Shown piece after piece: positions 1 to 10,397 of a stretch of DNA of 64,000 nt (within the stretch, counting starts at the first letter, position 1; every line of letters begins with the position of its first letter). The position numbers and the translations under genes are program-made. Source of the DNA: Limnohabitans sp. Bal53 (GTDB lineage: Bacteria; Pseudomonadota; Gammaproteobacteria; Burkholderiales; Burkholderiaceae_C); contig NZ_NESH01000002.1 of NCBI RefSeq assembly GCF_003063355.1, positions 558,001 through 622,000 of the forward strand, read 5' to 3'. Below the pieces are notes generated by a model. It was given only the letters and a program-made list of their open reading frames with translations. It did not search any database and was not told the origin of the DNA.

Positions 1-87
1 CAGGGTTTTGGCAAATTGCGCGCCCAAGCCGCCCGACGCACCCGTGATCAGGGCCACACGCCCCGACAAATCGATTTCATAAGCCAT
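1..87 (-). CDS. SDR-family oxidoreductase, N-terminal fragment (cut by window edge)
   Basis: Only the first 29 codons are inside the window, read on the minus strand from an ATG at 87. The peptide begins MAYEIDLSGRVALITGASGG and contains the TGxxxGxG signature (TGASGGLG) of the NAD(P)-binding Rossmann fold of short-chain dehydrogenases/reductases. The substrate cannot be told because the catalytic YxxxK region lies outside the window. The gene is divergent from the ETF-quinone oxidoreductase gene, with about 150 bases between the two starts. In this setting it could be an acyl- or hydroxyacyl-type dehydrogenase, but that is inference from the neighbour only. Confidence 0.75.
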   Translation of the reverse strand, partial: MAYEIDLSGRVALITGASGGLGAQFAKTL

Positions 88-239
88 GTCAAATCCTTCC
101 AGGGGTTTAGCATCCGTTGCACCGCAACAGCTGACACCATTGTGCGCGGGAAGCCGCCCCAAGATGCATAAAATGAGTCACACGCCCGACACCCCAGGTG
201 CCGGGCCTCCGAAATCTAACTTGTTCAAAAGAGTCTGTC

Positions 240-1931
240 ATGAGCCCCGAAGAAATCCTGAGCACCTACGGCCCCCGCGAATCCATGCCCTATGACGTGG
301 TGGTGGTCGGTGGCGGCCCCGCTGGCCTGTCCACGGCCATTCGCCTCAAACAACTGGCCGCTGAAAAAGGCACCGACGTGTCGGTGGTGGTGCTGGAAAA
401 AGGCGGTGAGCCCGGAGCCCACATCCTGAGCGGCGCCATCATGGACCCCAAGGCCCTGACCGAACTCTTGCCCAACTGGAAAGAGTTGGGGGCACCGCTG
501 AACCAGCCCGTGACCGATGATGCCTGGAGCTTTTTGAGCGAAACCGGTGCCACCCGCACCCCCGGCATCTTCTTGCCCGAGTGCGCACAAAACCACGGCA
601 ACTACATCATCAGCCTGTCCAACTTCACACGCTGGCTGGCCCAGCAGGCCGAGAATTTGGGCGTGGAAATTTTCCCCGGCTTCACCGCCGCCGAAGTGCT
701 CTACAACGATGACGGCTCCGTCAAAGGTGTGGCCACCGGCAATCTGGGCATCGGCAAAGATGGCGAGCCCACTGAGAACTTCCAGCTCGGTATGGAGCTG
801 CATGGCAAGTACACCGTGTTCGCCGAAGGTGCACGCGGCCATCTGGGCAAACAGCTGATCGCCAAATACAAACTCGACGACGGCCGCGACCCACAAACCT
901 ACGGCATCGGCATCAAGGAAGTCTGGGAGATTGATCCTTCACGCCACACACCCGGCTTTGTGATGCACACCGCCGGCTGGCCCATGAACAACGACACCTA
1001 TGGCGGTGCTTTCATGTACCACATGGAGGACAACAAGATCGCCATCGGTTACGTGGTGGGTCTGGACTACGCCAACCCTTGGCTCAGCCCCTTTGAAGAG
1101 TTCCAGCGCTGGAAAACCCACAACAACATCAAGTGGTACTTCACCAACGACAAGGGCGAAGTCAACGCCAAGCGCATCGGCTACGGCGCCCGCGCCATCA
1201 CCGCAGGCGGCCTGATGAGCCTGCCCAAGACCGTGTTTCCGGGCGGTGCACTGGTCGGCTGTGACGCCGGTTACCTGAACGTGAGCCGCATCAAGGGCAG
1301 CCACGCTGCCATCAAGACCGGCATGCTGGCTGCCGAGGCGGCGTACGACGCCATCGTGGCCGGTCGCGAACACGACGAGCTGAGCGCCTACCCTGAGGCT
1401 TTCGAGGCCAGCTGGCTGCACACCGAACTGAACAAGTCACGCAACTTCAAGACCTGGTTCAAGAAGGGCCTGACGGTGGCCACACTGATGAACGGCCTCG
1501 AGCAGTTTGTTTTGCGCGGCCACATCCCATGGACCCTGCGCCGCGACAAGGCCGACCACACCTACCTCAAGCCCGCGGCCGAATGCGAACAAATCGTCTA
1601 CCCCAAGCCCGACGGCAAATTGACCTTTGACCGTTTGAGCAGCGTGTTCATCAGCAACACCAACCACGAAGAAAACCAGCCAGCCCACCTGACGCTGAAA
1701 GACGCATCGGTGCCGGTGGGCATCAACCTGGCCAAGTTTGCCGGGCCAGAAAGCCGCTACTGCCCGGCCGGGGTGTACGAATACGTCAAGAACGAGGACA
1801 ACACAGATCGTCTGCAGATCAACGCGCAAAACTGCGTGCACTGCAAAACCTGCGACATCAAGGACCCCACCCAAAACATCGTTTGGGTCACGCCAGAGGG
1901 CGGCGGCGGCCCCAACTACACGGGCATGTAA
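240..1931 (+). CDS. etfQO: Electron-transfer flavoprotein:ubiquinone oxidoreductase
   Basis: This protein passes electrons from reduced ETF (from acyl-CoA and amino-acid dehydrogenases) to ubiquinone at the inner membrane. It is 563 residues, near the family length. An FAD-binding VGGGPAG motif lies at about residues 23-29. A C-terminal ferredoxin-like region carries the four cysteines for one [4Fe-4S] cluster (C508, C532, C535, C538; CVHCKTC). I chose the ATG at 240 (MSPEEIL) because the frame extending back to 198 has no conserved look. A second possible start, MPYDVV, is 15 codons later. It is followed by a strong terminator, so it is probably monocistronic. The etfAB genes are not in the window. 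Confidence 0.93.
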   Translation: MSPEEILSTYGPRESMPYDVVVVGGGPAGLSTAIRLKQLAAEKGTDVSVVVLEKGGEPGAHILSGAIMDPKALTELLPNWKELGAPLNQPVTDDAWSFLSETGATRTPGIFLPECAQNHGNYIISLSNFTRWLAQQAENLGVEIFPGFTAAEVLYNDDGSVKGVATGNLGIGKDGEPTENFQLGMELHGKYTVFAEGARGHLGKQLIAKYKLDDGRDPQTYGIGIKEVWEIDPSRHTPGFVMHTAGWPMNNDTYGGAFMYHMEDNKIAIGYVVGLDYANPWLSPFEEFQRWKTHNNIKWYFTNDKGEVNAKRIGYGARAITAGGLMSLPKTVFPGGALVGCDAGYLNVSRIKGSHAAIKTGMLAAEAAYDAIVAGREHDELSAYPEAFEASWLHTELNKSRNFKTWFKKGLTVATLMNGLEQFVLRGHIPWTLRRDKADHTYLKPAAECEQIVYPKPDGKLTFDRLSSVFISNTNHEENQPAHLTLKDASVPVGINLAKFAGPESRYCPAGVYEYVKNEDNTDRLQINAQNCVHCKTCDIKDPTQNIVWVTPEGGGGPNYTGM

Positions 1932-1950
1932 GTCCTGTGCATTCAATTCA

Positions 1951-1977
1951 AGAGGCCCTTCGGGGCCTCTTTTTTTC
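1951..1977 (+). terminator. Rho-independent terminator of etfQO
   Basis: A perfect 8-bp stem (AGAGGCCC/GGGCCTCT) closed by a TTCG tetraloop is followed directly by six T residues. It starts 20 bases after the etfQO stop codon. Confidence 0.93.
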
Positions 1978-2059
1978 GGTCACGTTTAGTGGCGTCGCCA
2001 AGGCAACAGCACCCCCGCGAAAACCCTAGGCCCACAGCGCAATGATCACACCATAATGA

Positions 2060-2074
2060 ACTTGTATGACAAGT
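2060..2074. promoter_or_regulatory. Candidate FadR/GntR-type operator upstream of the TRAP transporter
   Basis: The sequence ACTTGT-ATG-ACAAGT is a perfect 6-bp inverted repeat with a 3-base spacer. Its core TTGTATGACAA fits the nGTnnnACn half-site arrangement known for FadR-subfamily GntR repressors, which commonly control TRAP transporters for organic and sugar acids. It lies about 47 bases before the dctP start. No GntR gene is in the window, so the regulator is unknown. Confidence 0.6.
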
Positions 2075-2120
2075 TGATCCGCAATTTGTTGTCGTCCACC
2101 GATCCACGAGGAGCTTTCGA

Positions 2121-3092
2121 ATGAAATTGAGCAAACTGATGTTGGGCCTGAGTTTGGCCGTTGGTGTTCTGGCCACGGCCTCTGCGCAAGTCACCATGCG
2201 CAACAGCATCTCTGTCGGCCAAAACTCGCACCAGGGTGAAGCCATCGACACGCTGGCCAAAGAAGTTGAAAAGCGCACCAATGGGCGCATCAAAATCCAA
2301 AACTTCTACTCTGGCTCTTTGGGCGGCGAGCGCGAATCCATTGAATCCGTGCAGCTGGGCACTCAAGAACTGACCACCACTTCCACCGGCCCTGTACCCA
2401 ATTTTGTGCCAGAAGCACGGATTTTGGATGTGCCCTTTTTATTCCGAGACAAAGCCCACGCGCGTGCTGTGCTGGATGGCCCCATTGGCCAAGAACTGCT
2501 GACCAAGTTCGACTCCAAAGGCTTCAAGGCCTTGGCTTGGGGTGAGAACGGTGTGCGCCACATGACCAACAGCAAGCGAGCCGTGAATGCGCCTGCTGAC
2601 CTTAAAGGTTTGAAAATGCGCACCATGGAAAACCCGGTGCACGTCACGGCCTACAAGAGTCTGGGCATTGTGACTACTCCTATGGCTTTCCCTGAAGTGT
2701 TCACCGCCTTGCAGCAAGGCACTGTGGACGGTCAGGAAAACCCGCTGTCGGTGATCATGGCCGCCAACTTTGACCAAGTGCAAAAACACCTGTCCCTCAC
2801 AGGCCACGTTTATTCACCTGCGGTCATCTTGATGAACAAGGCGTCATTCGACAAACTCAGCGCTGCTGACAAGCAAATCTTCCTCGACTCGGCCAAGGAA
2901 GCCGTGAAGGCCAACCGCGCTCGCGTGGACAAGGATGATGCCAATGGTGTGGCTGAATTGCGCAAAAAAGGCATGACCATCATCGAGAACGTGGACAAGT
3001 CCAAGTTTGTCGCCACCATGGCACCGGCCATGGCCGAGTTTGAAAAGCAATTCGGCAAAGCCAACTTGGACCGCATCCGCAACTTCAAGTGA
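2121..3092 (+). CDS. dctP: TRAP transporter periplasmic substrate-binding protein (DctP family)
   Basis: This is the periplasmic receptor of a tripartite ATP-independent transporter, which captures a carboxylate ligand and delivers it to DctQM. The protein has 323 residues. The N-terminus is a Sec signal peptide (MKLSKLMLGLSLAVGVLATASA, cleavage near residue 22). Typical family segments follow: the GLKMRTMENPVH region, whose arginine normally binds the ligand carboxylate, and TVDGQENP further on. A good Shine-Dalgarno sequence (GAGGAG) precedes the ATG. The ligand cannot be read from the sequence; C4-dicarboxylates, sugar acids and other organic acids are all possible. A hairpin after the gene probably lowers expression of dctQM relative to dctP. 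Confidence 0.93.
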   Translation: MKLSKLMLGLSLAVGVLATASAQVTMRNSISVGQNSHQGEAIDTLAKEVEKRTNGRIKIQNFYSGSLGGERESIESVQLGTQELTTTSTGPVPNFVPEARILDVPFLFRDKAHARAVLDGPIGQELLTKFDSKGFKALAWGENGVRHMTNSKRAVNAPADLKGLKMRTMENPVHVTAYKSLGIVTTPMAFPEVFTALQQGTVDGQENPLSVIMAANFDQVQKHLSLTGHVYSPAVILMNKASFDKLSAADKQIFLDSAKEAVKANRARVDKDDANGVAELRKKGMTIIENVDKSKFVATMAPAMAEFEKQFGKANLDRIRNFK

Positions 3093-3108
3093 TCTGAAGC
3101 TTTTTGCA

Positions 3109-3141
3109 ACGCCCGACCGGCCAGCGCTGGCGGGCGTTTTT
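3109..3141 (+). terminator. Hairpin with T-run between dctP and dctQ (attenuator or terminator)
   Basis: ACGCCCG at 3109-3115 pairs with CGGGCGT at 3131-3137, and an inner CCAGCGCTGG palindrome extends the structure. A run of five T follows. Position and structure fit partial termination after the binding-protein gene, a common way to make more binding protein than membrane subunits. Confidence 0.75.
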
Positions 3142-3164
3142 CAATTCAGCAAAGTAACGGGCCG

Positions 3165-3659
3165 ATGAAACAACTATTTTTACGTTTTGAACACTGGACC
3201 ACATCGATTTCGATGGGGATCGCTTGTGTGATGATGGCGCTTGCCAGCGGCTTTGGCATCCACCAGATCGTGACCCGGTTCATACTTGAATCGCCTGCTG
3301 AATGGACAGAAGTGCTCATCCGTTTTAGCCTGATCTGGATGGTGTTCTTGGGCATTCCTACGGCTTTTCGCCAAGGGGCCATGGTCAGCGTTGACATGCT
3401 TTACCGCCTGAGCGGCCAGCGCATGCGACGCGTGCTCGATACCGTGGTGGCCCTTGCGGCCCTCACACTCAGCGGCATCATTTTGTGGTGGGGCTGGGAC
3501 TACGCCAATCGGGGCAGTGTCCAATCAATGATCGGACTGGAGGGCGTCTCCATGTTTTGGGCTTACTTGGCCATGCCTGTGGGCGCGATCTTCAGCATCA
3601 TCGGCATCATTGGCAATTGGCTGGACCCCCAGCGTCTGGAACTGGAGAACGCGCAATGA
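3165..3659 (+). CDS. dctQ: TRAP transporter small membrane subunit (DctQ family)
   Basis: This 164-residue inner-membrane protein has four predicted hydrophobic segments (about residues 15-40, 50-70, 90-110 and 130-155) and the DctQ-type region EVLIRFSLIWMVFLGIP. It pairs with DctM to form the ion-driven translocator. It begins 72 bases after dctP, downstream of the hairpin, and its last codons overlap the dctM start (ATGA), which implies translational coupling. The length is normal for the family. Confidence 0.9.
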   Translation: MKQLFLRFEHWTTSISMGIACVMMALASGFGIHQIVTRFILESPAEWTEVLIRFSLIWMVFLGIPTAFRQGAMVSVDMLYRLSGQRMRRVLDTVVALAALTLSGIILWWGWDYANRGSVQSMIGLEGVSMFWAYLAMPVGAIFSIIGIIGNWLDPQRLELENAQ

Positions 3660-4933
3660 GTGCCGCCATGCTGATCACCATGCTGCTGTGCTTTGCACTC
3701 AGTGTTTCTGTGGCCGTGTCCATTGGCCTGTCGGCCGTGGTGGGCATCCAGATTGCCAACGCCAACATGCTCATTTCCGTCAAGGAAATGTTCAACTCCA
3801 TCAACAAATTCCCCTTGGCCGCCATTCCCTTCTTTATTTTGGCGGGTAACCTGATGGAAACCGGTGGCATTTCCAAGCGGCTGATTGAATTTTCCAAAAG
3901 CATTGTCGGCGGCATTCAGGGTGGCTTGCCCATGACCTGCGTGTTGACGTGCATGATTTTTGCGGCCGTCTCGGGCTCTTCGGTGGCCACCACATTTGCC
4001 ATTGGTGCGATTCTGATCCCGGCTCTCATCAAACACGGCTACCCCCGTCCTTGGGCCACTGCCTTGCAAGCCACCTCGGCCGAACTGGGCGTGGTTATCC
4101 CCCCCTCCATTCCCATGATCTTGTTCGGCGTGAGCGCCGAAGTCTCCATCGGTGAAATGTTTGTGGCAGGTGTCGGGCCAGGTCTGTTGATTGGCGGCTC
4201 GCTCATGCTGTTTGTTTGGCTCTACTCCAAGTACATGGGCTGGGGCAAAAACGACGGCGATGTCCGCTTAAGCTTTGGCAAGGCCACTTGGCAGGCTGGC
4301 TGGGCCTTGCTGATGCCCGTGATCGTGCTCGGGGGCATTTACGGCGGCATCTTCACCCCCACCGAAGCGGCCGCTGTGGCAGTGCTGTATTCCTTCATGG
4401 TGGGCACACTCATTTACCGTGAAATCAGCCTCCAAGACATCTTCAACATCTTGCGCAAATCGGTCATTTCCAGCGCCGTGATCATGTTCATCATTGCCAA
4501 CGCCGGCTTGTTTGCGTTCTTGATCACCCGTGCGGGCGTGCCCGCAGCGATTGGCATGTGGTTGCAAGAAGTCCTGCAGTCACCCGTCTATTTCTTGTTG
4601 GGCATCAACGCGGCCTTGTTCATCATCGGCATGTTCATCGAAACCGGTGCGGCCATCATCGTGCTGGCTCCGATTTTGGTGCCGGTGGCCATGCACTTTG
4701 GCATCGATCCGATCCACTTCGGCATGGTCATGGTGGTGAACTTGGCCTTGGGCATGATCACACCGCCCTTTGGCGTGAACCTGTTTGCAGCCTGCACGGT
4801 GGCCAAAATCTCGCTGGACAGGATCGTCAAAGACCTCATCCCCTTCATCGGCGTGATCCTGGCCTGTCTGATGCTGATCAGCTACGTGCCCGAAATATCC
4901 CTGACCTTGCGAGACTGGATTTACAACAAATAA
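3656..4933 (+). CDS. dctM: TRAP transporter large permease subunit (DctM family)
   Basis: This is the main translocating subunit of the TRAP transporter: 425 residues, many transmembrane segments and the family-typical stretches IPFFILAGNLM, SGSSVATT and IPPSIPMI. I placed the start at the ATG that overlaps the dctQ stop (ATGA at 3656-3659); the open frame running upstream from 3485 only shadows dctQ. Together with dctP and dctQ it forms a complete transporter operon. The gene ends just before the gcvT riboswitch leader. Confidence 0.93.
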   Translation: MSAAMLITMLLCFALSVSVAVSIGLSAVVGIQIANANMLISVKEMFNSINKFPLAAIPFFILAGNLMETGGISKRLIEFSKSIVGGIQGGLPMTCVLTCMIFAAVSGSSVATTFAIGAILIPALIKHGYPRPWATALQATSAELGVVIPPSIPMILFGVSAEVSIGEMFVAGVGPGLLIGGSLMLFVWLYSKYMGWGKNDGDVRLSFGKATWQAGWALLMPVIVLGGIYGGIFTPTEAAAVAVLYSFMVGTLIYREISLQDIFNILRKSVISSAVIMFIIANAGLFAFLITRAGVPAAIGMWLQEVLQSPVYFLLGINAALFIIGMFIETGAAIIVLAPILVPVAMHFGIDPIHFGMVMVVNLALGMITPPFGVNLFAACTVAKISLDRIVKDLIPFIGVILACLMLISYVPEISLTLRDWIYNK

Positions 4934-4950
4934 AGTTAGAATCCACCTCT

Positions 4951-5198
4951 GTCAGGAGAGCGCCTGACTTGTCTTCCCTTGTGAAACAAGTCAGGCCGCC
5001 GAAGGCGCAGGCGGTTTGAAAAACTGCTGAACGCTCAGGCAAAAGGACTGACAAAACGCTTTACCCAAGGCGTTACCTCACTGGAGAGAGGTGCCGGGAC
5101 ATCGATCCACGGCATCCACCGAAGGAGCAACCCGCAGAGTGTTTGGCTTTTTGGCTGAATGTTCCCGGCGAATCTCTCAGGTAAAGCGGACAGCGAGG
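4951..5198 (+). promoter_or_regulatory. Tandem glycine riboswitch controlling gcvT-gcvH-gcvP
   Basis: Two consecutive glycine aptamers can be read. Aptamer 1 (4951-5052) is closed by GTCAG/CTGAC and has GGAGAGCG, GCCGAAGGCGCA and CGCTCAGGCAAAAGGAC. Aptamer 2 (about 5076-5198) has CTGGAGAGAGG, CACCGAAGGAGCAACC and ATCTCTCAGGTAAAGCGGAC. These are the conserved GGAGAG, CCGAAGG(A/C)GCA and CTCAGGnAAAnGGAC blocks of the family. In known cases glycine binding turns the cleavage operon on. The terminator that begins 8 bases downstream is a ready expression platform. Confidence 0.95.
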
Positions 5199-5205
5199 GC
5201 AAGCG

Positions 5206-5228
5206 CCACAGCACGTGCTGTGGTTTTT
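5206..5228 (+). terminator. Riboswitch expression-platform terminator before gcvT
   Basis: The 18-base sequence CCACAGCACGTGCTGTGG is a perfect palindrome that folds into a 7-bp stem with an ACGT loop, followed by five T. It lies between the second glycine aptamer and the gcvT Shine-Dalgarno sequence. It is thus the expected conditional terminator that glycine binding would prevent from forming. Confidence 0.88.
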
Positions 5229-5247
5229 CATTGCCCTTGGAGTTTCT

Positions 5248-6387
5248 GTGACCGCTGCTGCCGACTTGCTCACCACCCCTTTGAACGCATTGCACATCGA
5301 GCTGGGCGCCCGCATGGTGCCTTTTGCTGGTTACAGCATGCCGGTGCAATACCCCGCTGGCCTGGTCGCCGAGCACCACCACACCCGCAACGCAGCAGGC
5401 CTCTTCGACGTTTCTCACATGGGGCAGTTGTGCCTGAGCGGGCCGGATGCCGCAGCCGCCTTTGAAAGCCTGATGCCGGTGGACGTGATCGGCTTGGGCG
5501 TTAACAAGCAGCGCTACGGCCTGCTGCTGAATGACGAAGGCGGCATCGTCGACGACCTGATGTTTGTGAACCGCGATGTGGCCAATGGTGGCGATATTTT
5601 TGTGATCGTCAACGGTGCTTGCAAACACGGCGATTTGGCCCACATCCAGCAGCGCATCGGCAGCCGCTGCACCATCACGCCGCAATTTGACCGCGCCTTG
5701 CTGGCCCTGCAAGGCCCACAAGCTGTGACCGCTTTGCAGCGCCTGTTGTCTGGCGTTGAAAAATTGGTGTTCATGACTGGCATGCCTGCCACTTGGGACG
5801 GTGCCGATTTGTACGTGACACGCAGCGGCTACACCGGCGAAGACGGTTTCGAAATTTCTGTGCCTGCCCACGCTGCCGAGGCCTTTGCACGCAGCCTTCT
5901 GACCCAGCCTGAGGTCAAGCCGATTGGCCTGGGAGCGCGCAACTCGCTTCGCCTGGAAGCCGGGCTGTGCCTGTACGGCAACGACATCGACACCAGCACC
6001 ACCCCGGTCGAAGGGGGCCTGAACTGGGCCATGCAAAAGGTGCGCCGCACCGGTGGCGCCCGTGCGGGTGGCTTTCCGGGTGCCGGCAAGATCCTTTCAC
6101 AGCTCGACGGCACAACCCCGGCCCAGCGTCTGCGTGTGGGTTTGGTGGGCTTGGAGCGCGTGCCGGTGCGCGAGCACGTTGAGTTGCACAACGACGACGG
6201 TCAAAAAGTGGGCGAAGTCACCAGCGGGCTGCTCGCCCCCACCGCCGATCAGCCCGTGGCGCTGGCCTATGTGCAGGCAGAATATGCAGCGTCGGGCACA
6301 CGTCTGAACGCCATGGTGCGCGGCAAAGCCGTGCCCATGGAAGTCAGCGGCCTGCCCTTCGTACCCAACCGCTATTTCCGCGGTTGA
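5248..6387 (+). CDS. gcvT: Glycine cleavage system T protein (aminomethyltransferase)
   Basis: GcvT moves the methylene group from the aminomethyl-lipoyl arm of GcvH to tetrahydrofolate, releasing ammonia. The protein is 379 residues with family-typical stretches [21 protein letters not shown] and [15 protein letters not shown] chose the GTG at 5248 because GGAG lies 5 bases upstream of it. A GTG further up at 5215 falls inside the terminator hairpin and is unlikely. It is the first gene of the riboswitch-controlled glycine cleavage cluster; gcvH follows after a palindromic repeat. Confidence 0.94.
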   Translation: MTAAADLLTTPLNALHIELGARMVPFAGYSMPVQYPAGLVAEHHHTRNAAGLFDVSHMGQLCLSGPDAAAAFESLMPVDVIGLGVNKQRYGLLLNDEGGIVDDLMFVNRDVANGGDIFVIVNGACKHGDLAHIQQRIGSRCTITPQFDRALLALQGPQAVTALQRLLSGVEKLVFMTGMPATWDGADLYVTRSGYTGEDGFEISVPAHAAEAFARSLLTQPEVKPIGLGARNSLRLEAGLCLYGNDIDTSTTPVEGGLNWAMQKVRRTGGARAGGFPGAGKILSQLDGTTPAQRLRVGLVGLERVPVREHVELHNDDGQKVGEVTSGLLAPTADQPVALAYVQAEYAASGTRLNAMVRGKAVPMEVSGLPFVPNRYFRG

Positions 6388-6389
6388 AG

Positions 6390-6462
6390 TTAATCGGGGT
6401 CAGATCCCAATTAAATCCACACACCAACTCAAGCCAAACAATTGGGATCTGACCCCGATTAA
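6390..6462. repeat. Perfect 23-bp inverted repeat (REP-like hairpin) between gcvT and gcvH
   Basis: The arms at 6390-6412 and 6440-6462 are exact reverse complements, separated by 27 bases. The core is GGGGTCAGATCCCAATT. I recall similar GGGGTCAGA-type short repeats around REP-associated transposase (RAYT) systems in proteobacteria, so this may be a non-autonomous REP-type element. No transposase is present here. The RNA hairpin could influence gcvT/gcvH transcript processing. Confidence 0.85.
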
Positions 6463-6490
6463 TTTCCAAACACACACCAGGAGCCCCCAG

Positions 6491-6856
6491 ATGATCAAGT
6501 ACACCGAAGACCACGAATGGTTGCAAATTGACGGCGACACCGCTGTCGTGGGCATCACGCACCACGCGCAAGATGCGCTGGGCGATGTGGTGTTTGTGGA
6601 CCTGCCCGAAGTTGGCAAATCTTTTGCTGCCAAAGAGGTCGCAGGCGTGGTCGAGTCGGTCAAGGCCGCCGCCGACGTTTACATGCCCGTGGACGGTGAA
6701 ATCACCGAGGTCAATGAAGAGCTGCGCGGCGACCCGTCGCTGGCCAACACCGACCCGCTGGGCAAAGGCTGGTTCTTCAAGGTCAAGCTGTCTAACCCCG
6801 CGCAGACCGATGCTTTGTTGGACGAGACGGCATACAAGACCTTCTCCGCCCAATAA
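6491..6856 (+). CDS. gcvH: Glycine cleavage system H protein (lipoyl carrier)
   Basis: GcvH is the small lipoylated carrier that shuttles the aminomethyl group between GcvP, GcvT and the L protein. The 121-residue length is normal. The lipoyl-attachment lysine is K58 within ESVKAA, preceded by the family stretch [11 protein letters not shown] clear AGGAG lies upstream of the ATG. The gene sits between gcvT and gcvP in the expected order, but it is flanked on both sides by repeat elements that separate it from its partners. Confidence 0.96.
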   Translation: MIKYTEDHEWLQIDGDTAVVGITHHAQDALGDVVFVDLPEVGKSFAAKEVAGVVESVKAAADVYMPVDGEITEVNEELRGDPSLANTDPLGKGWFFKVKLSNPAQTDALLDETAYKTFSAQ

Positions 6857-6876
6857 GAGCTCACCGTCTGACCGCA

Positions 6877-7066
6877 TGGATTGCCACGCTTCGCTCGCAA
6901 TGACAGAGTTACGTCGCTGTCCTCGCAACGACCGAGTGCCCACGCTTAGCTCGCAATGACGGAGTTATGACCCTGCGCTCGCAATGACCGAGTGTCCACG
7001 CCGTGCTGGCAATGACTGCGTCAATTCAAGCGCTTTGACCGTCATCGCGAGGCACGAAGCGATCCA
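6877..7066. repeat. Degenerate direct-repeat array closed by an inverted unit, between gcvH and gcvP
   Basis: The array opens with TGGATTGCCACGCTTCGC and contains several decayed copies of the CGCTCGCAATGACnGAGT motif. It ends with the inverted form GTCATCGCGAGG...CGAAGCGATCCA at 7041-7066. It is the same repeat family and layout as the array inside ygiQ at 31647-31897. The copies here have diverged, and the spacing is irregular. Confidence 0.85.
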
Positions 7067-7089
7067 TCTTCAACCCCACTGGAACTGTC

Positions 7090-9996
<2,907 letters not shown>

Positions 9997-10006
9997 TCTG
10001 AGCCTT

Positions 10007-10084
10007 TCGCGGTCAGAGACCGCTCCTACAGTGGGCGTTTCGCCTTGGCGTGCGCTGACTGGTAGGAGCGGTCTCCGACCGCGA
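10007..10084. repeat. GTAGGAGC-type REP palindrome pair (BIME-like) after gcvP
   Basis: The arm at 10007-10029 and the arm at 10062-10084 are 23-base reverse complements with one mismatch (a G-U pair in RNA). Each arm is itself a small palindrome (CGCGGTC...GACCG) ending in the GTAGGAGC signature. This resembles the REP/BIME sequences of Pseudomonas and relatives. A related pair is found at 42055-42174. Confidence 0.82.
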
Positions 10085-10139
10085 TGAATTGGTCACCCAA
10101 ACATTCAACACCAAGAACAAAACTTAAGAACCAACACCC

Positions 10140-10328
10140 GCATCGGGAGAGACTGTCACCGCAGACAGCGCCGAAGGAGCAACCACCCCGGAAACTCTCA
10201 GGCCAAAGGACCGATGCAGGTCGACACATCCGTGTCAAAAACTCTGAAGAGCGAGCCGGGTTCGTCACCAGGCTCCACCGCAGGAGCAAGCCTCATCCGA
10301 GGTGAATCTCTCAGGTTTCAAACAGAGG
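10140..10328 (+). promoter_or_regulatory. Second tandem glycine riboswitch, upstream of a DadA-like dehydrogenase gene
   Basis: Aptamer 1 (10140-10217) is closed by GCATCGG/CCGATGC and has GGGAGAGACTG, CGCCGAAGGAGCAACC and ACTCTCAGGCCAAAGGACC. Aptamer 2 (about 10241-10328) has CTGAAGAGCGAGCC, ACCGCAGGAGCAAGCC and ATCTCTCAGGTTTCAAACAG, a more divergent copy in which the usual final GGAC is not seen. A 7-bp hairpin TGCGCAC/GTGCGCA at 10338-10356 follows without a T-run, so control may be translational or by an unseen structure. Confidence 0.88.
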
Positions 10329-10397
10329 GGGTCATGTTGCGCACAACCGGTGCGCAGCGTGTCCACTTGTTTGAGACGTTTGAAGAGAGAACTCCTT

